This document shows, in pieces, positions 24,355 to 34,720 of a DNA stretch of 64,000 bases. The stretch spans positions 9,121,241 through 9,185,240 of the forward strand of contig CM028894.1 of assembly GCA_016801885.1 (NCBI GenBank), read 5' to 3'. The stretch is from Toxotes chatareus (Eukaryota > Chordata > Actinopteri > Toxotidae). How positions within the stretch are numbered: the stretch's first letter is position 1; each line of letters opens with the position of its first letter. The translations under genes were made by a program, and so were the position numbers. Below the pieces are notes generated by a model, which saw only the letters and a program-made list of their open reading frames with translations, did not search any database and had not been told where the DNA came from.

Positions 24355-25705
24355 AAACATGCAAAAGTGAAAAGGAAACACGTGGTATAGATGAGCTGAC
24401 ATTAATCCACAAAGAGAGAATTCAGCATTAGGCAACAAATGAGCCAAAGATAAATAGAGATGGGTAAAAGGGAAGTAAAGTATTGCCACTTTTTTTGAAT
24501 ACTGTAAAATAAATTCATGATTTAAATTCATCACTTACAAGACCTGGATACTCAGCATTTCTAACAGCCATTTTTTTTAGTAGAATCTATTAATTTCAAT
24601 CTTAAGAACAAAATATAAGAGAAAAGTCCAAGTCCTGGCTTTCCAGCATCTTAGCAGTTAGCTTGCCAGCTACAGTAGTACTTTCAAGTTTTCTTACTTC
24701 TGTAGTTCTGTAGTTTTGTCAAGAACGGATTTAGGTTTCAAGAATTTCCATATCTGTTTCTATTTCATGCTACCTCTCAATCTGATCTATAGCACTATAT
24801 TTAGTTGTTCTCTAATTTCCAACAAATCTCCTCCATTTGGATTCCCCAAATCCCTCTGCACTCCTTAAGGCTTGCAGGATATTTGTTGTTAAGCTTCTCA
24901 AGATGGCCAGAAAGCACAAGCGCATCTTAAAACAATTATGGGCCTCAGCATAATTAAAACAAAGCTGTGTTTGAATTGACAAATGAGCATAATCCTGTTT
25001 TGGTTTTTTGTGTTTTTTTTTGTTTTGTTTTTTTTGCCAAGGTGGTGCCAGGCAACCTGTTGATAGGGCTAATGTAACTGAAGAAAACAGGATCCCAAAA
25101 CACCCGGGAAAACACAGTTAGTCATATCATGTCTGTTTTGTAACCTAAACCAGAGATGCAAACACACACACACACACTCGCAGTGGTCAGATTTATGACA
25201 TCCTCCAACATAACAGAGACAAATGGTAGTGCATAGTTGTGTGAATGGGAAGATGAATGGTGAAGCTATAAAACAACACACAGAGAAGGCACAGCTGACA
25301 TTGTATGTCTTACCCAGCCTTGCTACGTGCCTGCTGCCTTGTTACATGAATCAGATGGTGTTTTTCTGTTGTACCATCATCAGTTTGTGTGAGCCTGCAA
25401 TGTTTATGCTTTGGTGTCATTTTACTGGCTCATTTCTTCCCTACAAAAAGGTTCCTGTGCATCATGGCCTTTGTTGATGAATGCAGTGAGCTGAAGTTTG
25501 AAACCAGTAAAACCGAACCAATTGAATCACAGTGCAAAGGAAAATCTTTGCTGAATCATTCATGTTGGCAAAGCTTCACGTTTTCTAGCACTTTGCAAAA
25601 GCCTGTTAACTTTGATCTGACATCAGTCTGCAAAGTCACGTTTGTACGTGTATTTCTTAAGGAAACCTTAGAAAGCTAAATTCCTGTGCCAAATTCTAGT
25701 TAACT
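24355..25705. other. Intergenic DNA, no gene seen
   Basis: Holds a T-rich TTTTTTTGT stretch near 25010-25037 and a short (AC)n at 25162-25177. No coding signal. Confidence 0.5.
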
Positions 25706-25709
25706 TTTA

Positions 25710-26154
25710 CAGGAGTGAAACAGCACCCTGGAAACATCACAAACTGGCATGGGATGTGCACAGCCCAGTACAGGAAGGCTCTGAACCGGGTGATCACCCA
25801 GAACATCATCGGTAGCCATCTAACAAGCATCAGTGATATCGCTGAGGTGAGATGCCTGCACAGAGACAACACCCACCTCTGCCACAGTCTGTTCATCCTG
25901 CTGTCGCCTGGCAAGAAACAGAAATATCCGCTGCTGTACCACCAGACTTCGGAGCAGTTTCTTTTTCTCAGATTGTGAAACTACCGAATTAATCCTCCAA
26001 ACTCCACAACAATAGTTTTATTTTTATGACTTGATTATTTATTCATTCATTTATGTAACTTTTGTTTTTGTGAGCAGCATAAAAGCATAACATCTGTAAT
26101 TTCCTTCACAGTCTCGTGTTGCACAATGATAATTAAATAGAATCTTGAATCTTG
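25710..26154 (+). mobile_element. 5'-truncated non-LTR retrotransposon tail (LINE 3' end)
   Basis: The frame from 25715 reads CTAQYRKALNRVI, NIIGSHLTSISDIAEVRCLHR and CHSLFILLSPGK. In fish LINEs this precedes the end of the reverse-transcriptase ORF. The region after the stop is AT-rich and ends in GTTGCACAATGATAATTAAATAGAATCTTGAATCTTG, i.e. two AATCTTG units, a tail I recall from many teleost LINE copies. Only the last part of the ORF and the 3' UTR remain, as expected for incomplete reverse transcription. The C-terminal residues look altered, so it is a dead copy. Clade not assigned. Confidence 0.75.
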
Positions 26155-26159
26155 TCCCC

Positions 26160-27360
26160 CGCAGTATCATCTGCATCCTCTGTAACAAACATCTCTTCCT
26201 TGATTTAAAGTGCTCTCAGGTATCCAAATCACTTTTACTACTCTGTCTTATAAAAACCACATCCTCCTCCCACTGGACGGCTAACCACCTCATAAATCAA
26301 AGCAATAAAAAGTTCACTGTCTTGCTTCTTGCATTTTCCACTTTAATTTTTCTCTCTCATCAACGTTTTCCTCTTCTCCTTCTCTAAATTATCTTGTCTT
26401 CATCCACCTCCCTCCTGGTTACGCTCTCTCTTTTTTTTAATTTATTTTGAACACAAGCTAGAAGTTTCTGGGCAGAAGTTAAGCTTTCACAGCCAACTCA
26501 AAGGAAGAAATACTGCCTCCCAAAGTGTTCAGCAATGAGCCTCTCCACACTTACTCAGAAAACCAGCAGGAGGTCTGGGCCAATGTGAAAAGCATTTTCA
26601 CAACTCTTTCCTCTGCAAGTCATGAAAAAACACATACATGTTGGTCACCAAACTGTGTCCTTATTCACTTATGTGTTACAGTGAGAGCTGGTCTTGATCC
26701 AGAATCTTGTGGTGGGATGAACCCTTGTGGGACTACTATAGGAATCTCTATACAGTGCTACGGTTTTTCCCTTTTCTCAAAGCCAAGTGAGCACTCTTGG
26801 TTGTTCTTAACAGTCCAAACACTTCTCGCAGAACACATAAAAATTGGGTCATGGATGATATTTTTTTTTAACAAGAACAGATTTCCAGTAGTCACTTTGC
26901 AACAACAAAAAACTTACACTTCCCACAAGCATCTGTTTAACACTGCAAGCTAAAATAAAAAGGAGGTGGCTGGTGGACACAAGGCCGAACTCCATGTTCC
27001 CACTGCAAGCAACACCATCAGTAAGTCAGCAGAAGTCCATTCACTTCATTTTGATGAGTGACCGGGGACACTCAGCTGATGAGTGGATGATTAACAAGCT
27101 TGTTAGTAAGTTAAAAAAAAACAAAAAAACACCAGATGTACAAACTAACGTCATAATAATCACCCATCAAAATAAAAATCTAAATAAAAGTTAGTGAGCC
27201 TGTCTGTATAAGTGAGCATGTTAACATCTAGATCAGTTTTATTAGGATGGACTCTCTCAATGTACACAATTGCCTGTGAAATCTCACTGCTGTATTAATT
27301 GCCCATAGCTGCAAGTGGTTCACAATAAAAGTCTTCCTGTTAAAACAATTTGTTGTAGAA
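26160..27360. other. Intergenic DNA, no gene seen
   Basis: Contains a 142-codon frame (26525-26953) with no recognisable domain, no splice signals considered and ordinary composition. Treated as chance. Confidence 0.5.
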
Positions 27361-27365
27361 CTAGA

Positions 27366-27510
27366 TTAACATTTTGGACAAAATAAGCTGTTTTTGCTTG
27401 CACTCCTAGAGTTAGATGAAAAGATGATTTTATTCTCATGGCTGTCCATTAAGCATGGACCTCGAGCCAGCAGGTAATTAGCATAGCTAAGCATAGAAAC
27501 TTAACTTTCA
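27366..27510 (+). repeat. Fossil copy of the GAAACAGCTAGCCTGG-type teleost repeat (5' half)
   Basis: CATTTTGGACAAAATAAGCTG, TAGAGTTAGATGAAAAGATGA, TCTCATGGCTGTCC and GAGCCAGCAGGTAATTAGCA follow the order of the family's first half as I recall it (CATTTTGGGAAATACGC, GAGAGTTAGATGAGAAGAT, CTCATGTCTGT, CCAGCAG..GGTTAGCTTAGC). The copy at 5930 carries the second half. Confidence 0.6.
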
Positions 27511-27514
27511 ACAT

Positions 27515-29740
27515 ACACGACTGGTTTCTCAAACTGTACATTTACTGTATCGTAGACATGTTGTAACGTTAAAGATTTAGCATATGTGAAAGGTTGATAT
27601 CCTCAGGCATTTCTGAGTCAGTGTGAGTGATTTACCGTCTACCATGGTGAGGGAAATGCCTCCCAGAGAGATAGTATCAGCCCTACCTGCAGACTTATTA
27701 TACAGCCCATCCCAGTCCATTAGTCCATTATCTCTCTCTGTCTCTCATTCATTCTTTCTCCACATTTCTCTCTAAGACATTTATCATTTTCTTATAGTGG
27801 ATAATTTGTTTGCCACCACCTGTCTGACTGTGTTTCTCTCTTCTTCCATCCCAAATATCAAACCACACATTTCTCACTCGGGCAATTATTCATACGAATG
27901 CAGGGTCAAGCTGCTCCTTTCTGCCCATGGCTACATTTCACCTCCTGGGAATGAGCGATGAGCTCTCGAATGTAATTGTATTCCTGCACGGAGCCCATTT
28001 TTCCCACTTAGCTCCTCTTCTCGGTTGTTTCAGAAGTTATCATGAGGTATGTCTATGTTTTCAAAATACAAATTGCTCCTAACAATTCACATTCAGGGAG
28101 TTTATAGCGATTATTTGCTGTCATGTAAAAACTGCAGTGTCTGTGATTAGTTTTATTTTACTTGAACTGGATATTCTTGGACATTTGTGTGTTTTGGTAC
28201 GTTACTTGGCTCTTGTGAGTGTCCTCAAGATGTATAGTTTCTGAAATATGTGACAATCACGAGAAAAGGAAGCAACTTTTTCTCATTCATGACAAACTTA
28301 CTTTCTTCAGATTTACTGTTTTGGCAGGACAGCTGAGTTACACTGACCTGGCTGAGGTTAGCTAGCCTGTAATTAACTGGAAAGAGAGTTGGTGGACATC
28401 CCCTATCACCAAATCACAGAGATAATGGCTACATTAGCAGGATCTCAGAGACAGAGAGAGGAGACATAGTGCTGCATTTGTCTGGAATGTAGCACCAACC
28501 CAGATAAGGAAAAGGCCTGGACAAGCTACAAAGAGAGCTAAGGCTACACACTAATCATATCCGTGTCTTTTCCCCCTTTCTTTCCCACACCACACTCCTC
28601 ATTTCTCGGTTCCATTTTTCACATCCTACGCTCCTGCTTCAGACTTCTTTCTCCTCTGCCCTCTCCACTACTTTTACCCTTTTTACCTCCTTCATGTGTT
28701 TTGTGTCTTTCTCCCACTCTTAGTTCAGCTAGAGAAAAGAGCCAGGAAATGCCCTGTGACATCCAGAGTCTCAGCGTAACTCTTGTTATAGGAACAGCCC
28801 TTAATGTGGGTACATGAATTATATCCCTGTGTCTGCCCACACACTCCTGGCTGACCCTGATATGACCATGCAGTAATACAAAGGCACAGCAACTAATAGA
28901 TGCCCACACATGCACACCCACTTACACTGATTAGCAAATATGCACAGATGAATAACAACGTACTGTGATGAGTGATATTACCTGTGATTAGATTATCTAG
29001 GTCAGAACATGGTGGCACATCTACTTCCCTCTCCTCTCCCCCCCTTTCTATCTTTGGTTTTATCATTTTTTTAATAAGCTGTCTCTTCACACCTCTTCCC
29101 TCTCCTCAGGTAACTGCAGGGTCAGTGTTTGGCATGCATGCATCACCGACTAATCGTGTGTGTGTGTGTGTATACATACATGCAGAAGTACATGAACTTG
29201 TGTGTCTGTGCCCACAGCTGGAGTCTGAACACTGTGTTTGGGGGGAAAACATTAGTAAATCCTGGCTAAGCAGACCACATCCTCTTCACCCTAAAGCCCT
29301 GCAGGTAATGAGACAGGGGTGGTGTTACCTTTTAAAGGGGCAGCAGGAGATGACATGGGCAAGCAGGATTCATTGCCAAACATCCTTTCCTGCTACCTAA
29401 AGACAATTTTATACAGACTGTGCAAGTGGAATTGCTTTAACCTGGAGAGACAGGGTCTTTATCCGTATTTTTATTACAGCACATTAACTTGTGGCTTTAT
29501 CCCAGTTCATTAACCTGTATATTAACCTGTGGAAAAGTTCCGTAATTAGACTATTTTACTGCTTGCTCGGTGAGAATCTCCCCAGCTGAGTACGTAATGA
29601 GAAACAGATGTATGTGCATGTGTGTTATCACAGATGCATAGATGTTAAATGTAGCATCGAGACCTATGTCTTCAAATTCAGCTTTAAAAGTTAAGGGATT
29701 GCAAGCGGCAAATAAAAGTTGAGGGCTTATAAACACACTT
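27515..29740. other. Intergenic DNA; one candidate conserved block, no gene seen
   Basis: Positions 27855-28035 are complex and free of simple repeats (TCGGGCAATTATTCATACGAATG, GAATGAGCGATGAGCTCTCGAATGTAATTG). They look like the homeodomain/POU-type words common in enhancers, but that is inference. Short (GT)n at about 29157-29171. Confidence 0.4.
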
Positions 29741-30190
29741 ATAATTCATCTTGAGGGGAACATGAGTATGAAATTTCATAGCAATCAATAATGTTTAGAC
29801 TATTGACTCAAAACCACACGTCAACCTTATGGTGGTACACCAGAGTCATTAGAATTCATCCTCTGGAGACCATGAATGTTTGTACAAAATTTGGTGCAAG
29901 TCCATCCAATGGATGTTGAGATTTTTTCTGTGGATAAGTTCAAGTTTTGACCTTCTGGTTGTTCTAGATGAAAAGTAGGAAGATCAACAAAGTTATTAGG
30001 ATTTGTCCAGTGGGGTTCCAAATTTCATTGTAGTCAATGCACAGATAATGTGAACATCATGGTGACGCTTGAGGAAAGATGACAACATCACCAAAGTCAG
30101 CAGGAGGACCATGGTTGACTGTGCAAGTTCAATTGTGCAATTTCACTCTGAACCCAACTGGACCACCAACCAACAGACTGGCTAAAAAGA
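29740..30190 (+). repeat. Teleost interspersed repeat with internal sub-repeats (same family as 9905 and 22470)
   Basis: Three related units follow one another: ATTCATCTTGAGGGGAACATGAG (about 29745), ATTCATCCTCTGGAGACCATGAA (about 29854) and GATTTGTCCAGTGGGGTTCC (about 30000), each followed by an AAATTT word and in two cases a CCATCCAATGGATGTTGAGAT-like or CATAGCAATC segment. Longest copy of the family in the window. Confidence 0.65.
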
Positions 30191-30499
30191 GCTGAGAATC
30201 TTCAGTGTGGTACACAGTCTCACACAGTACATCATGCTAACTCATACTGAGACAACACAGGTCTGTGTATTCAAAAGTAAAACAAATGTTCATTGTCCCA
30301 AATGACCAAATTCTCCAAACAAAAGCATCTTTTTCCAGTGTGCAACGTCGCAGACGTCAATATGTACGTCATTCAGATATTGTATGGAATAATACTATTT
30401 TGCTTCAGAGAGATGATGTTGGGACCACATCCTCTCTTGTCAGTAAAGGCTTGTATTAAATCCCCTTGGTTTGATTTCTCTCCTCATCGCTGTTTGTCT

Positions 30500-30685
30500 T
30501 TAGCTTAGTGGTATAACACTCAGTCCACATCCTGTCTTTGAAGCTGGGGGGGAGAGAAAAAGAAAAACATGGAAGAGGGTATGCATATGCTGCTTGGTTC
30601 ACATGCATGCATGTTGGAGCCACACACTGTCCATCTTAACATCGTTTGGGTTTGTGCCAGTGAACTGTCAAACACATCATCAAGA
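30500..30685 (+). repeat. tRNA-derived SINE remnant
   Basis: TAGCTTAGTGGTATAACACT (about 30502) fits a Pol III A-box with the tRNA D-arm. CTGTCCATCTTAACATCG (about 30628) matches the remnant at 24270. No intact B-box or clover-leaf can be folded, so this is not a tRNA gene. Confidence 0.4.
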
Positions 30686-30689
30686 TGTG

Positions 30690-32030
30690 CAATACCTTTT
30701 TAATGCAAAGTTTGTCTTGAGAAAAAAAAAACCCTGCTCCTGCACGCAGGAGCCAGCATCACGGTTCTGATTAACGCTGTTCATGGCACAGCATGATGTC
30801 GGTATCCCATTGTGACTGACATTTTACATTACGACTATAAGTCCTACTGCCAGAGTGAAATACTTGTTGAGATGAGTATTTTTTATTTTTGTGGCGAAAG
30901 AGATGCCAACTGAGGACAAGGCAGCGGGGAGGAGAGCAGCGCAGAGGAGAGCTGGCTGTTAGCAGACATAATGGGAACCAGACCTGCTGGTAGAGAGGTA
31001 ATTAAACTGCACAGCACAATGGCGTCACCACTTGTAAAGACTTCAAGAGAAGTTTTTACCTCTTAACTCTTCCTATTTTTCCTATCGACTCCTGTGTATC
31101 TGTAAAACAGGGATTACACTGAACCTGGTGATGGAGTTCAGCTTAACATCATCAACAGTAGTGTGGAAAAATAAGTGTAATTCCCACTAAATACCTGGAT
31201 GAAGATTAATTTTCTAAGGTAGATTTAAAAAAAATGAAGATCTAGTGTTTTTATCTCCTTTGCAGTTGTTGTTTTTGTTTTTTATTTTATGGTTTATTAT
31301 CATCCTCACAAGATTTCTTCAAAAATAAAGCATATGTAATTTAAGCCTCTACACAGTGAAACCCACTAAAAAACTTTTATTTAATTTTTCATGATGAACA
31401 GTCAAACAAACAAAGAATAATTAATGTTCACGTCCCAACAAAATCTCTGACTTGAAGAAATGTTTGGTTTTTCGTGAATGTTAATGTTTTTCCTATTTAC
31501 CAGAGTCAGACAAACTCATGCATGCTGTTTTTTCATATCTCTGCTTGCAATTTAGTTTTTGGAGGCAGACTGTTCAAGGCAAAGATTTGCCAAGTTTAGC
31601 CCAATAACTCCATGTCTTGTAAAATTATGTTGCAATTCAAGTGGCAGCTTGTGTTCAGAGGTGAAGAATTACAGTTTCTGCAGCAGGGTAAAACTTGACT
31701 ACGTGTCCTAATGTTTCACTTTTTCTGAACAAACATATTCACAAGCACATACAGAATCCTACTATCTCAGAAATCACTGCACGCCATGTCAAGTCATTCA
31801 TCTTTAATGTTTCAGATCATTTTATTAAAGCTGCCTTAAGCAATGTTTTGATAATAACAATGGATGAAGTGAGTTTGTGGAATGTGGAAGGGGTTGTGCA
31901 TAGTGACAAACCCACAGAGATTTATCACCCAACTTTGCATCTCTCCTCAACTCTAAGGACGCATCAGCATCTTTCAGCTCATTGTTTTGGTTTTAAAGGC
32001 CACAGCTTTACTGTTTAGAGTCACTCTGAT
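30690..32030. other. Intergenic DNA; candidate conserved block, no gene seen
   Basis: Positions 30895-31060 are complex, include GAGGTAATTAAACTGCACAGCAC and lack simple repeats; possible regulatory DNA. The 107-codon frame at 31695-32018 has no recognisable domain. Confidence 0.4.
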
Positions 32031-32160
32031 AGCTCTAATGAAGCTTGTTTAGCTTAGCAACCAGCTGGTGAACATTTTGTGGCATATAGCAGCTAAATAG
32101 ATCACAATGTGCATATTTAGACAAGCCATTTTTGGAAGCTGTATCTTGCTACCTCTGGGT
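32030..32160 (-). repeat. Diverged interspersed repeat (TTTAGCTGCTA...TGTTCACCAGCTGG), reverse copy
   Basis: The minus strand reads TTTAGCTGCTATATGCCACA, AATGTTCACCAGCTGG and TTGCTAAGCTAA. This resembles 34640-34715 on the + strand (ATGTTCCACTATGTTCACTAGG, CAGTCGCTAACTT) and a repeat I recall as frequent in fish. Confidence 0.4.
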
Positions 32161-32318
32161 GAAACTGGTAGTTTATCCCGTAGACATCCACTAATTGCAC
32201 TAAGATAAGCTGAGCATCTATTTTGCTGATCAGACCTTATCACTTGCACTTTTTCCACTTCTCACTCTACTCGTACGATACTTGCACAGTTGAAGTGATG
32301 TCATGTCACAACCAGAGG

Positions 32319-32320
<2 letters not shown>

Positions 32321-32392
<72 letters not shown>
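32321..32392 (+). repeat. (GT)36 microsatellite
   Basis: Seventy-two bases of uninterrupted GT, the longest perfect array in the window. Long alternating purine/pyrimidine DNA of this kind can adopt Z-form. It encodes the Cys-Val repeats of the frame across it. Confidence 0.98.
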
Positions 32393-32402
<10 letters not shown>

Positions 32403-32819
32403 AAGCCAATCACCCTAAGGAGGGTGTCAGGGTTCAGGGGGCATCAGAGGGGTGCAGGTCACGACCTGCCATGTCACGCTCTAATTGTGATTGTCATGTT
32501 GATAGAGAGGAAAGAGACTGGAAAATTAGCAAGCTAACATAAATTTTAATGATAGGTACTGGGCCGTGAGTGTGTGTGTGTCTGAGTGTGTGCATGTTTG
32601 AGTGCTCTATCTGTGTGAGAGTGTGTGTGAGAGAGAGGGGGAGAGAGTTTGTGTGCATAGGGGTGGAGGAGAGTGAGTTATTTTGTCCCGGGGCAAACGG
32701 AAACCATTGTTTAAGCCACAGCTCTTGTCTCATAAGTGTTTGCTGTTGTGGGAATGCTGCGGTTTTGGAGTCACAGGACAAGAACATAGTGTGACACTAA
32801 CGGAAACCGAAACAAAGTG

Positions 32820-33010
32820 AAGAGGAGAGGAAAGCAGATGGAGGGAAGAGGAGAGTGGGAGAGGGGGAGGCAGAGCTGCAGAGACAAGGGACAGTATGAG
32901 TAAAACACATACAGAATGAGACACAGAAAGACAAAGAGCCAGAAAGAGTTTACGTGCAAACCAGAGCTGGAAATAAAAATAAACTCTGAGAGAGAAATGA
33001 GAGACGGATC
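32820..33010 (+). repeat. Purine-rich tract
   Basis: GAAGAGGAGAGG, GGAGGGAAGAGGAGAG and GAGAGGGGGAGG stretches with few pyrimidines. The 212-codon minus frame at 32771-33409 is largely the pyrimidine complement of this plus the CA array. Confidence 0.75.
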
Positions 33011-33299
33011 CAAAAAAAAAAAGGAAAGGCAGAGAGGAAGAGATGCAGGGACACATGCAAAAAGACAGAAGGAAAATGGAAAGTAGTCAAGAATAAGGTT
33101 TATTCCTCCCATGCCTGTCTTTTTTTTTTTTCTCTGCGATCTTTCCTTCGCAACCTCGGGCTGTGCATATCCCCAGGCCAGCCCGCCATTGGAATTTACA
33201 GTCCGATGGGCCTTCCTGCTAATAAAACACATGTGGACTTGTAGAGGAATGGGGAGGGACAGGGGCCTGAGAACAGCCTCTCTCTGTATCTGAGCACTT

Positions 33300-33303
<4 letters not shown>

Positions 33304-33342
<39 letters not shown>
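33304..33342 (+). repeat. (CA)n microsatellite ending in a CA/GT inversion
   Basis: About 19 CA units followed directly by GTGTGTAT, giving ACACACGTGTGT at the junction. Confidence 0.95.
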
Positions 33343-33345
<3 letters not shown>

Positions 33346-33479
33346 TGTATAAATACCTGCTAATGCATATGCGGCTCAAACACATTGACATGCTTGTAAA
33401 CATATTCACTGCACATTCAGCACTGTTAGTGTCTCTGCTTGGATTACTGCTGTTGTTTCTAGTATATAATGAATATATG

Positions 33480-33605
33480 TACAGTACATCTTCTGGGGAC
33501 CATCAATTTCAAGGCAATACATCCAATAGATGAGATATTTCAATCTGGACCATGTGTACAATGGCGTTGCCATCACCATCCCCTGAGCCAAAGCTGCTTT
33601 CGTTT
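33480..33605 (+). repeat. Teleost interspersed repeat, fourth copy of the family at 9905
   Basis: ATCTTCTGGGGACCATCAAT, TCAAGGCAATACATCCAATAG, GATATTTCAATCTGGACCA and GCCATCACCATCCCCTGAGCC in family order. Confidence 0.7.
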
Positions 33606-33609
33606 GTTT

Positions 33610-34635
33610 TATGCTTTCATTTTACCAGTTAATAACTTTCTGATATCAGGCCCTAGGTCTTAAGAATATAGGAAAAGTCACAGGAGAACATATTAAAATT
33701 TTACCTACAGCATTGCCAGAGAACACAACCCCTCAATGATCCCTTTGCCTACAATTGATTCTAGAGACATAAAAAGTTGTCCTGGGATCAATTAAAACCA
33801 TATATTCCAAATTTGTAAAGTGGCTCATTGAGGGATTAGGCTACAAATGTTCCACACATGTATCTGATTTCTGTTTGGCAGAGCGTGAACACTGGCCAGA
33901 GCAAAGTGGCCTCAAGTCCAACTAAAATCAAAGCTGTATGTCTCTCCTGTGCTCTGGTGCCAAATAACAACTAACACGACAAATACAGGCAGCTCTTCTT
34001 TATCCATTCACAAAACTGTGTCCCACCGTCTGCCCTCCGCTAATCGCACATGCAGGAGATCTCTGTCTTGCTTGTTCTCTCTTTTTTTCCCTCTCTTTGT
34101 CTTGTGCTATTATTTCTCTCTTGCAGTGAGTCATTCTCCAGCTGTCCACAAAATATGTCCTGTGCTGGGCAGATATGCTCAAGCTTCATCCCCTGCGTAG
34201 AAAAGCTTACAATTGAGTGTTTTTATATACTTGCCTCAAAAGCAGTGTGTGTGTCTGACAGAAGAGAAGAAAGTATGTGTATCCCTGTGTCATGTGTGCG
34301 GTATGGCTTCATGCAGAGATCCTGCTTACAAGTGGGGCCCTTCTGAGTTTTGTGAGACTCCAGGGGGTCGAGTAGAGAGAGACAGAGATAGAGAGCGCTG
34401 TCACCAAAACCTCTCCACCTCAGCCCCTCTCCTCATTAATCTCCAGTCCTCGGAGGGTCTGCAGAGATGCACGTCTGTGTTAAAGAAATACGCTCAGGTC
34501 CGTTAGATCCACGCAGGATGGATAAGAATATTATCTGAAATGTGGCAATGAACTTGTAGCAGCTGAGCTAAAGGATTTAATTCTCAGTGTGTGTAGAAGA
34601 CTGAACATTTTAAGATAAAGTTAGTTAAAGTTCAG
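33610..34635. other. Intergenic DNA, no gene seen
   Basis: Frames at 33949-34506 overlap in several registers and show no domain. Short GAGAGACAGAGATAGAGAG stretch near 34375. Confidence 0.5.
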
Positions 34636-34639
34636 AGAT

Positions 34640-34720
34640 ATTAGGCTCCTAAGTTGTTAAATGTTCCACTATGTTCACTAGGCAGTCGCTAACTTTTTAT
34701 CTCTGCCATTCAGTGATGGT
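34640..34720 (+). repeat. Diverged interspersed repeat, forward copy of the element at 32030
   Basis: GTTAAATGTTCCACTATGTTC, ACTAGGCAGTCGCTAAC and TTTTTATCTCTGCC. Confidence 0.4.

Larger units (their letters stand above)
32165..33480. other. Intergenic DNA dominated by simple repeats
   Basis: Besides the arrays listed separately, GAGAGAGAG at about 32627-32650 and T/A runs at about 33013 and 33120. No gene. Confidence 0.6.

Noticed and set aside
24013..24534. 173-codon minus-strand open frame
   Set aside because: Crosses a GAGAGA tract and a SINE remnant; no recognisable domain or start context.
26525..26953. 142-codon + strand open frame
   Set aside because: Ordinary intergenic composition, no domain recognised, no splice or promoter context.
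30500..30560. Possible tRNA gene (A-box TAGCTTAGTGGTATAA)
   Set aside because: No B-box at the right distance and no acceptor stem; better read as a SINE remnant.
32771..33409. 212-codon minus-strand open frame
   Set aside because: Composed of the complement of a GA-rich tract and a CA microsatellite, giving Ser/Leu/Phe runs and a Cys-Val repeat; no domain.
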